Origin: Folioceros fuciformis | Taxonomy: Eukaryota; Anthocerotophyta; Anthocerotopsida; Anthocerotales | DNA: 24,705 nt | Direction: 5' to 3' | Assembly: GCA_049999805.1 (NCBI GenBank) | Contig: JBNGIO010003240.1 | Coordinates: forward strand, 1 to 24,705 | Part shown: positions 18,421-24,705 of the stretch, piece by piece | Numbering within the stretch: position 1 is the first letter of the stretch | How the letters are laid out: each line of letters opens with the position of its first letter | Notes under the pieces: model-generated | Database searches by the model: none | Told to the model about the DNA's origin: nothing | Seen by the model: only the letters and a program-made list of their open reading frames with translations | Made by a program: the position numbers and the translations under genes

Positions 18421-18584
18421 TTGTCTTTCTCAACTGCACCACCACTATCTCATGATCATCCTATTTAATCTAGCCTTATCTAACATAGTTTCCTAATTAC
18501 CTCTACAAGGAATTCTATCAAAGCTCCAAAAAAAAACAAATACCACCCATTTTCTAAGAGGCCTATCTCCCATGTGGTCTCCAC
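18421..18584. other. AT-richer spacer
   Basis: A short transition out of the C-rich block, with an A-run at about 18530. Nothing recognisable. Confidence 0.4.
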
Positions 18585-19664
18585 ACCATGGTCTAGGCGT
18601 AGGTGGATATGCTAGATCAAGCTGCACGAGCACTCACTTGGCTGAGCATGTAGGGACAGAAAGCAGAGGAGGCGCAAGCCAAGCTGTCTAAGGCGGAAGC
18701 AAGACGGGAGCAATCGGAGGAAGCCTGACAGGCCCTGAGTGCAGCAAAGGCGCAGGCGCAAGAGGAAGTACGCCGGACTCGAGAAAAAATGTAGGCAATG
18801 AAAGATTAGCATGAGTTGCTTATGACTCAAGTCAAAGAGGTCCATGAGGCCAACCAGGAAATGCAACAGGAGCTATTGAGAGCACAGGAGCAAGAGGCAG
18901 CTGTAGTGGAGAAAGTCCAAAAGCTTGCGGGCAGTTACAAAGGAGAACGAGATGAGGCCTGGATCTAAGTAAAAGGGAAAGGGAAGGTCAAATGGAGCAG
19001 CAGGTTCGCGACCGAGGTAGTAGAAGCCGCTACCGGTTAGAGGGAGACCACGCCGGTAGAGGAAAGCCCCACCAGGGTTGAGGAAGTAGCAACAATCGCG
19101 GAACCCGCAGCCGGGAGAGTTGGAATGACAACCCGCCCTAGGAGGACGGGGCTGGGAACGACGGCCGCCAGAGGAACAGAGGATCCCCCAGTACCCTTGG
19201 AGAGCAGAAGACAGACAATTCGGGGTAGCTCACGGGAGGAGGGGGTAAGCACCTCATCTGCAGTAGGAGGCCAGATTGTATTACAACATCTGGATGAGGA
19301 ATCTTATATTCGTGGCCTCTATGTGAATGGGGACCATGTACTTAATCTTACTGTCCATGTGCGTGTGGAAATAAGAGGGACAAGGGCTTACTGCTTGCAA
19401 CTGAGGACCCGCTAGGGATGCTTCTCCCATTGCTTCCGGGTGTGGGGGCTGCCTCCTTGTTACTTAGAGGCAATCCAGGAGAAACTCACAGAAGAAGAAG
19501 CGCAGGCCTAGGTGGAGCAAGGACCTGTGACGGTCCTCAGCAACATGCGATCGGAAGGTGGGGGAAGGACCCCCCGGCGAACCCCACCCATGCCTCAACA
19601 AGAGAAGTTAAGCCACAGCGAGAGTGAGGTGGAGGTTTTATGTGAGGATCTGCCTGACCAGTGA
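18585..19664 (+). pseudogene. Degenerate plus-strand coiled-coil protein frame, unknown function
   Basis: One plus frame stays coherent for about 355 codons. Its internal stops are eight TAG (18594, 18600, 18651, 18792, 18807, 19038, 19413, 19509), one TGA (18726) and one TAA (18966); it then ends at TGA 19662-19664. Codons 10-125 form a heptad-rich, Glu/Gln/Ala/Arg coiled coil (EEAQAKLSKAEARREQSEEA, EANQEMQQELLRAQEQEAAV). A Pro/Thr/Arg linker follows (MTTRPRRTGLGTTAARG), then a possibly folded part (YIRGLYVNGDHVLNLTVHVR, HCFRVWGLPPCYLEAIQEKL) and an acidic tail (SHSESEVEVLCEDLPDQ). The family is unknown to me. It has the same strand and similar stop pattern as 13410-14260, so both may be parts of one gene or element split by the C-rich block. 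Confidence 0.5.
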
Positions 19665-20040
19665 AGAGGGAGGAGAGCCCAGGGATTCGGCGGCAAAGGA
19701 AGGAGTACGCGGAGGCCTTATAGAAGGCGACCGCGGTGATAGGATAGGCCAGAATTCATTGCATCTTAGAATAATATTTAGTTAAGATTTGGTGAAGATG
19801 CTTTCTTGGACCTGATGCTGCTCGCAATTAAGAGCGCTTGATTGCTTAAGACTGGACTTAATGGCGGCTACAACCCCGCTTGGCGTGTTGTACAAAGGGG
19901 CCTGTTGAGCCTCAAGAATTAGCAAATGTTGGAGACTCTTCCCGGTTGAGATCCTCGCGATGTCCATGGCTGGAGTGGAGATGTCTGGGTGGGCAATGTG
20001 TGCACGACGCTCCTGGGGTGGTTGAGAGCTTTTGCTCCAC
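19665..20040. other. Unassigned DNA after the coiled-coil frame
   Basis: About 375 bp with an AT-rich patch near 19765-19790 and no open frame with motifs. It could be the 3' untranslated or flanking part of the preceding degenerate gene. No polyadenylation-type signal is clear enough to report. Confidence 0.35.
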
Positions 20041-20522
20041 AACTAGTGGTGAGGGGGACGAATCAACAAATTCCCTGCTAAGTGGAAAGTCACCTTCCCT
20101 TATTCCATGAATCACTAGTTGTGTTCTGCGGTGAGTCGTGAGGGACGAATCCGCCAAATGTGAGGGGCGGAAGGAGAACTTCTCTTTCCCTTATTCCCTG
20201 AACTGCTGACTGTGGTCCGTAGCTGAGGTGAAGAGGACGAATTTGCCAGTTGCGCAAAGTGGAAGGAGAACTTCTCTTTCCCTTATTCCCTGAACTGTTG
20301 GCTGCGTTTCGAATCTAGTGTTGAAGAGTGTGTGTGAGAAGATGAGGCGTTGAAGTGAGTATGAAGGAGTGAGTGAAGAATGAGTGTGTAAGAAGAAGAA
20401 GGTTGGAGGAGTGAGTCTGTGAGAAGAAGACTAATTGTGGTCCGTAGCTAAGGAGAGGGGGACGAATCCACCCGCTACGCGGAGTAGAAGGGGAACTTCT
20501 CCTTCCCTTATTCCTTGAACCA
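20041..20522. repeat. About 91-bp tandem repeats (three in a row, one separate)
   Basis: Each unit contains GGACGAAT..., a GTGGAAGGAGAACTTCTCTT-like segment and CCCTTATTCC near the end. That last landmark falls at about 20097, 20188, 20280 and 20505. The first three are spaced 91-92 bp. The fourth is displaced by a 130-bp purine-rich insert. Units differ by substitutions, so the array is old. Confidence 0.8.
20300..20440. repeat. GA/GTGA-rich purine tract
   Basis: The plus strand is almost all A, G and T with repeated GAGTGAGTGAAG, GTGAGAAGA and AAGAAGAAGG strings, inserted between the third and fourth 91-bp units. It looks like a microsatellite-derived expansion. Confidence 0.6.
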
Positions 20523-20559
20523 TTGGCCGCCTTTCGAATCTGGTGTAGGAGTGAGTGAG

Positions 20560-20800
20560 TTGAGGGACCGAGGAGGACCCTGGAAGATTGCTGAGATGGC
20601 TGGAGATTGAAGAGAATGGCTGAGAAATTGCTAGGTGATTGAGAAAGATTACTGAAGCTTGGATGTGATTTCAGAAAGGATTTTGAGAGATTTCGGGACG
20701 TTTATGGAAGACTGTTGAAGATTGTTGGAGACTGAGGGAGATTGTGGAGGATTGCTGAGGGATTGCTGGAGATTTGTGGACATTGCTGGAGGATTGAAGA
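20560..20800. repeat. Degenerate GATTG-rich short repeat array
   Basis: The words GATTGCTGA, GATTGAAGA, GATTGTTGGAGA, GATTGCTGGAGA and similar recur every 12-20 bases. No fixed period survives. Open minus-strand frames here (Ser/Pro/Asn/Gln-rich) come from the repeat and are not taken as genes. Confidence 0.6.
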
Positions 20801-21186
20801 CCCTTGGGGATGAGCCTGTGAGGAATAAGTGTATACTAGAGTTCTGGTTTGTTTTGCATGTGTGGAGAGTGTTGCGTGTGTGTGTGGGGGAGTGTAGCTG
20901 ATCCGCGGGGTTCTTGTTCCCCAAGGATTAGCACTTGCATGTGTGAGGAGCATCCAATAAGACCAGATCTGTGAGCTTGGAAGCCCTTGGGACAGAAACC
21001 TGTTGTGGGAACCCGCGGCGGCGCATGCGCCGGAAAATAATAGTTAGGGTTTTGGGTGGGACTCACCACGATTGTGGAGACCACTACCAGTCACGGACCT
21101 AGTGACCGTGGTCATAGAGTAGGGACCAGAGTCGTAGAGTAGGGTCCACGGTAGCTAGGCTAACCGGGGGTAGTGGTAGGGAGCTA
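20801..21186. other. Unassigned DNA with short palindromes
   Basis: A TGTGTGTG run at about 20870-20890, a 14-bp palindrome (CGGCGCATGCGCCG) near 21020, and repeated GTAGAGTAGGGNCCA strings at about 21110-21150. No gene is supported. Confidence 0.4.
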
Positions 21187-21348
21187 GGGGTACTGGATAG
21201 GACCTGACCTAGGTAAGAGTTAGTAGTAGAAGAAACCTATGTTACTTGGCACAAATCATTCCCTTGGGAGCGAATCCCATGGCTACAACGACATAGAGGG
21301 TTTGTGTGGGCCTTGTGGTGTCCCCGGACACAGCATTTAACTCCACAC
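21187..21348 (+). repeat. Right copy of the long inverted repeat pair
   Basis: Counterpart of 14277-14438 in the opposite orientation, with the identical 18-base core at 21260-21277 and the shared end ACTCCACAC at 21340-21348. It ends two bases before the fold-back structure that truncates element E. Confidence 0.55.
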
Positions 21349-21349
21349 T

Positions 21350-21386
21350 AGGCAAGACTAGTAGCCTCTGGCTACTAGTCTTGCCT
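21350..21386. repeat. Perfect 17-bp fold-back at the RT truncation point
   Basis: AGGCAAGACTAGTAGCC (21350-21366), spacer TCT, then GGCTACTAGTCTTGCCT (21370-21386). The right arm is element E's own RT coding sequence (ARLVA on the minus strand). The left arm is its inverted copy, placed exactly where RT homology ends and foreign DNA begins. Confidence 0.9.
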
Positions 21387-22497
21387 TAAATCCATCACCG
21401 TTACGTTTGATTTTGAATACCCAGTTGCTACCAATTATTTTTCTCCCTTCGGATGGTTTGACGAATTCCCATGTAGAGTTCTTAACTAGGGAGTCATACT
21501 CAGAGTCCATTGCAGCTTTCCATAAATCCTTCTCATGAGAGGAAAGAGCTTGTTTCAAGGTTAAAGGCTCTTCAGGATCAACTGTAGCTTTGTAAATACC
21601 TTGATGAAAATGGGAGAAAGGTGAGGAGGGATCATCAAAGGTGGTAAGGTATCCTAAAGGCGGTTCCTTCCATCCTGTAGGTCCAAAGACAGCAAGTATG
21701 GTTCGTAGGTTGTACCTTGGTGCAAGTTTCTCGTCTTCGTCGACAATTGGTTTCTCTTCTTCTGTAGATTCTTTAGGAGCTGGTTCATGTAATGGAGGAA
21801 CCCGCTCATCCTCATCTAGATAGTCACACTTGGAAAGTTCATCATCTTGGACATCATGAATATCTTCAAGGTGTTGAGTAATTTTCATATTTGGGTCTAG
21901 AGGTGTGGGTCGTCTTGGAGAAGGTGGCTCCTGCTCCTCTTGCAGTATAGGTTCAACCATAGGAGAGGAAGGAGTGTAATGTAGGCTAATAAATATGTCA
22001 TCATCGAAGGATGAGGATTGATTATTGTCATCAGGGACGAACACAGGAGATTTGGAGTCCACTGGAGATAAGATGGGAGACTCATGAAAAGTAACAGTAC
22101 AAGCGCATATAAGTTTCTTGGTAGCTGGATCAAATATTTTGTATCCTTTGATACCTTTTGTATAGCTAATAAAAGTATATTTGGCAGCCTTATCATCCAA
22201 CTTCTTCCACTGTGCTTTAGGAATATAAACATATGCTGTACAACCAAAGACCCGAAGGTGGTCGATAGAAGGCTTTCGGCCAATGAATGCTTCATAAGGT
22301 GTCATACCTTTAACTGTTGAGGTTGGAAGTCTATTTATGAGATATGTTGCTGTTATCATTGCTTCAGCCCAATATGGTTTAGTTAACCTAGCTTGAGAGA
22401 GCAAGCAACCTATGATCTCTTGAAGGCGTAGGTTCTTATTCTCTGCTACACCATTTTGCTGAGGTGTATATACCACTGTAAGTTGTTGAGCTATACC
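21358..22497 (-). pseudogene. pol: Integrase C-terminus and RT N-terminus of element E
   Basis: After TAA 22498-22500 the same frame continues with the integrase end: VVYTPQQNGVAENKN (catalytic Glu at 22441-22443), YWAEAMITATYLINRLPTST and DHLRVFGCTAYVYIPKAQ. A 130-residue acidic, Pro-rich linker follows (EEQEPPSPRRPTPLDPN), then RT (LWKAAMDSEYDSLVKNSTWE, GSNWVFKIKRNGDGFKARLV). It ends ARGY followed at once by a TAG formed by the fold-back copy. YVDD and all later RT and RNase H sequence are absent. Confidence 0.9.
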
Positions 22498-23178
22498 TTA
22501 AGCTTGACAAAAATCAGTAAAGGTGTTTGATGTAAACTCGCCTTCATTATCGGAACAGAGGGTCCTGAGCTTCTTATCTATAAGTCTCTCCGCACACATC
22601 ATGTAATCCTTTAAGTATTGAAAAGCTTCACTTTTGTGCTTAAGAATATATGTTGTGGTAAAGCGGGAGAAATCATCAATAAAAGTTAGGAAATATTTGC
22701 AACCGCTAAACGATGGTGCAGAAACTAGGCCGCAAATGTCAGTGTGAACTAACTCAAGGGCTGCCTTGGCCCGCTGTGGAGAGTTATTTTGAAAGGGTGC
22801 TTGATGTCCTTTAATTATGACACAAGCTTCACACCAGAATAGAGGTTCTATCGAAGTAAGGGAAGGATTCTTGTAGAGATTTCCCTTAGACATTTGAATG
22901 AGTTTTTGGCTATTAGGGTGTCCTAATCTACAATGCCAAAGTACAATGATATTGAAGGTTACAGAATTTTGGGAAGCTACGTGTACCCTATCATGTGAGG
23001 GTCCCACTAGGGCAGACAGTTTATATAACCCGTCCTCTAAAGTGCCTGTGCATATGTTGAGAGACTCACCTGGAGAATAAGTGATGAGACAACTATTTGC
23101 ATTTAAAATGACTTGCACACTATGTTCTGAACATAAGCTAGCGGTTGACATTACACATGGATAGTACATGGAGGACAT
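22498..23178 (-). pseudogene. pol: Integrase N-terminal and core domains of element E
   Basis: Contains the zinc finger LWHCRLGHPNSQKLIQMS with CEAC, then LELVHTDICG (first catalytic Asp), YFLTFIDDFSRFTTTYILKH and TLCSDNEGEF (second Asp at 22549-22551). The Glu lies beyond the TAA at 22498-22500, 35 residues from the second Asp, so the DD35E set is complete apart from that stop. The first 40 residues of this open stretch belong to the protease-integrase linker. Confidence 0.9.
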
Positions 23179-23769
23179 GAGAGAGGGAGAGAACTTGGCC
23201 TGAAGTACATTTGAGAGCGATTGAACCTACACCAGAAATGGGAAGGTTATGGTCATCACCGAGTAGGATAGTCTGGTGCCCGATTACTGGCGAATAGGAC
23301 TCAAAAGAGTTTCTATTGTGACAGATGTGTGACGTAGCTCCACTGTCTAAGTACGAATTTGGATTTGTTGACTTTGAGGATGCCAAACATACAGTGAGAG
23401 CTGAAGGTGTCATGAAAAATTGTCTTTTCACAGCAAAATTTGCTCCACGTGAGGCCTCCTTTCTAGGCTCACCATTCTTCTTCTTCCTACAATCCTTCTC
23501 CATGTGATTTAGAATTCTGCACCAACTGCATAGAACACCACTCTTGTTACCTTTTGTAGGTGTAGAAGGAGATACGGTATCACCAATAGAATCATGTTGT
23601 CTTGGTGTGGTAGAGTGTTGGGAGGTGCCTCTGCCGCGACCATGGCCATGACCTCGACCCCTTCCTCTACCTCTTCCTGTGAACATCACCTGCTGTCGGC
23701 TGGGACGGTAATCCTATTGCCTACTTGACTCCTCCTGAATTAATGCTCCAATTAACTCAGTCACACTTA
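23138..23769 (-). pseudogene. gag-pol: Gag C-terminus, zinc knuckle and protease of element E
   Basis: The fragment begins at the F insertion (VTELIGALIQEESSRQ), meets TAG at 23714-23716, then continues in frame (DYRPSRQQVMFTGRGRGRGR), a Gly/Arg/His-rich RNA-binding tract. It goes on to the CCHC knuckle CSWCRILNHMEKDC (23489-23530) and the aspartic protease YLDSGATSHI (DSG intact at 23339-23347) with ILLGDDHNLPISGVGSIALK and VLSLSHVLHV. The frame stops at 23138, just after the change to the integrase frame. Confidence 0.9.
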
Positions 23770-23939
23770 TGAAAACATACAGCGGAAGCTAGAAAGAATA
23801 CGAATAGTTCATTACATTATAAGAAGTCAAGAGAGCACATATATAAATGTTTAGGGTTTAAAATAATAAACTATATAGCTAACCACAGGTTAACTAACCT
23901 AAGTTAGGCTAACCCATGTTGGGTTTACCATACTCAACA
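23770..23939 (-). repeat. 3' LTR of element F (170 bp)
   Basis: On the minus strand it begins TGTTGAGTATGGTAAACCC and ends GCTGTATGTTTTCA. A TATATATG-type box is at about 23838-23847. It is AT-rich, with internal inverted words (AACCCAACATGGGTT; TTAGGTTAGTTAACC). The left edge coincides with loss of E's gag frame. Confidence 0.7.
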
Positions 23940-23950
23940 CCCCCACTAAA
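23940..23950 (-). other. Polypurine tract of element F
   Basis: TTTAGTGGGGG on the minus strand, directly before the LTR's TG end. It is shorter and less pure than that of element A. Confidence 0.6.
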
Positions 23951-24029
23951 GCCCAACATGCTTTAAGGCTTTAAGTACGAAAACACCAACAACCCGCGGC
24001 AACGTTTATGGACAACAAATTCACGGGCT

Positions 24030-24428
24030 TCACAGATAAGCAACAGAACGATGCCCACACGCGTGGCTGGGAGCATAAAAGAAACGTGGGCAAGCAGCCT
24101 TAAGAGCGCGGGCGCTGAAGGAAACACCACACACACACCAGTCCGAATCACACACGCTGCCATGGCCAGGTTGAAGTAGACGGAGAGGCGCAAGTGGAGC
24201 CCTTACGAAGGTGACCCAATAGAATCCATCTGCTATGAGGCGCCACCATCCTGTGCACAAGAACAACCAGATTCGGCCAGTAGTGAGCAAAGTGGAACCC
24301 AAGCAGCAGCCGCACAGTGACACGAGGCAGTCCTGCAACTCCAACGAGGAGCAAGCGCCCACAGATGTGAGAACATCCACCAACTTCTCAGAACTATCAG
24401 CTAGAAGTTTGATGAACTGCAGGAACAA
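24030..24428 (-). CDS. Hypothetical 132-codon ORF in element F (sense strand)
   Basis: An uninterrupted minus-strand frame ending 80 bp before the polypurine tract. It lacks a clear ATG; the listed start is a near-cognate codon. It is hydrophobic and Cys-rich (LVSLCGCCLGSTLLTTGRIW, LFLCTGWWRL), which could suggest a membrane-associated or env-like product, as in some copia lineages, but it could equally be the shadow of a hydrophilic plus-strand frame. The plus frame over 23967-24705 is broken by TAG (24177, 24402, 24594) and TGA (24318) but reads protein-like (KFDELQEQLDTASQ; EVLKMRRRLAKWQRDREELV). I cannot decide between them. Confidence 0.2.
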   Translation of the reverse strand: MFLQFIKLLADSSEKLVDVLTSVGACSSLELQDCLVSLCGCCLGSTLLTTGRIWLFLCTGWWRLIADGFYWVTFVRAPLAPLRLLQPGHGSVCDSDWCVCGVSFSARALKAACPRFFYAPSHACGHRSVAYL

Positions 24429-24705
24429 CTCGACACAGCATCACAGACTCTCGCGCCTCGATTCCCACTAAGCCAGCAAGAAGTGCTCAAGATGAGAAGG
24501 AGGCTTGCAAAATGGCAGCGCGACAGGGAAGAACTAGTGTCCAGAGGAAATCTCGCCACCGCCTCAACTCCTGAGCACACTCCCGCGTCGCCATAGCCAC
24601 CAAAGCGCGACGGTAAGCACCCTGCGCTACTTCGATGCCTATCTCGCAACTTGTTCTTGCACCAGCATGAAGGAATTCCACCAGCAGACACCGGTCATAT
24701 GCAGA

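Larger units (their letters stand above)
21370..23769 (-). mobile_element. Element E: truncated Ty1/copia retrotransposon fragment
   Basis: Minus-strand gag C-terminus, CCHC knuckle, protease, integrase and the first part of RT. The 3' side stops inside RT at the fold-back at 21350-21386. The 5' side is interrupted within gag by the LTR of element F at 23770. No LTR of E is in the window. Breaks inside the copy are TAG at 23714-23716, a frame change near 23140-23160 and TAA at 22498-22500, so it is fairly well preserved. Confidence 0.85.
23770..24705 (-). mobile_element. Element F: 3' end of an LTR element inserted in E
   Basis: An LTR at 23770-23939 with TG...CA ends is abutted on its right by a G-rich polypurine tract. 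This is the 3' end of a minus-strand element whose body extends past the window edge. It splits the gag of E at 23769; the left flanking five bases are ACTTA, to be matched beyond the right edge. No RNase H motif is found in the visible 750 bp of internal DNA, so F is either a non-autonomous element or one with a long region between pol and the LTR. Confidence 0.65.

Noticed and set aside
20649-21084. Minus-strand Ser/Pro/Asn-rich frames as genes
   Set aside because: They arise from the GATTG and TGTG repeat arrays and overlap one another in different frames.
14277-21348. A DNA transposon with terminal inverted repeats
   Set aside because: The repeat copies are strongly diverged, no target duplication is visible at their outer ends and no transposase motif is seen, so only the inverted pair is reported.
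1-24705. A variant genetic code with TAG read as Gln
   Set aside because: CAG is used freely in the same frames, TGA and TAA breaks and frameshifts also occur, and the affected genes are decayed transposons. Mutation of CAG is the simpler reading.

Overview
This window looks like repeat-dense nuclear DNA of a land plant. It contains at least six damaged Ty1/copia-type LTR retrotransposons. Four have primer-binding sites of the plant copia type, complementary to initiator-Met tRNA (TGGTATCAGAGC or one mismatch). The gag and pol pieces carry the usual plant copia motifs: a CCHC knuckle, DSG protease, HHCC plus DD35E integrase, YVDD reverse transcriptase and RNase H. I see no host gene, tRNA, rRNA or CRISPR array that I can support. 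The species cannot be named from this sequence.

Layout, left to right. 1-1184: 5' end of a decayed copia element (D; gag, PBS, part of the LTR) running off the left edge. 1185-2790: unassigned DNA with a 27-bp repeat inside a repeat-built ORF, and three copies of a 124-bp repeat. 2790-3345: gag remnant with one internal stop. 3805-8731: the only complete element (A), 4,927 bp, with two LTRs, PBS, polypurine tract and a perfect 5-bp target duplication (AGGAG), but three internal stops and a pol deletion. 8732-10174: sequence behind the 5' LTR of a further element (C), which cuts element B at 10175. 10175-13272: 5' half of element B. 13410-14260 and 18585-19664: two degenerate plus-strand reading frames of unknown function, split by about 4.3 kb of C-rich, CTAG-rich DNA. 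19665-21350: several tandem-repeat families. 21370-23769: element E, truncated inside the reverse transcriptase at an inverted duplication and interrupted in gag by element F. 23770-24705: 3' LTR and adjoining DNA of F.

All recognisable copia pieces lie on the minus strand. The nesting reads as A within the sequence between C's leader and a gag start, C within B, and F within E. None of the polyproteins is intact, so nothing here should move by itself. A could still be mobilised in trans, because its LTRs, PBS and PPT are present.

The most unusual signals are three. First, in-frame breaks in the decayed genes are mostly TAG (about 20 TAG against about 5 TGA and 4 TAA by my reading). Second, two otherwise coherent plus-strand protein frames match no family I recognise. 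Third, the 3' truncation of element E sits exactly at a 17-bp fold-back copy of its own sequence.
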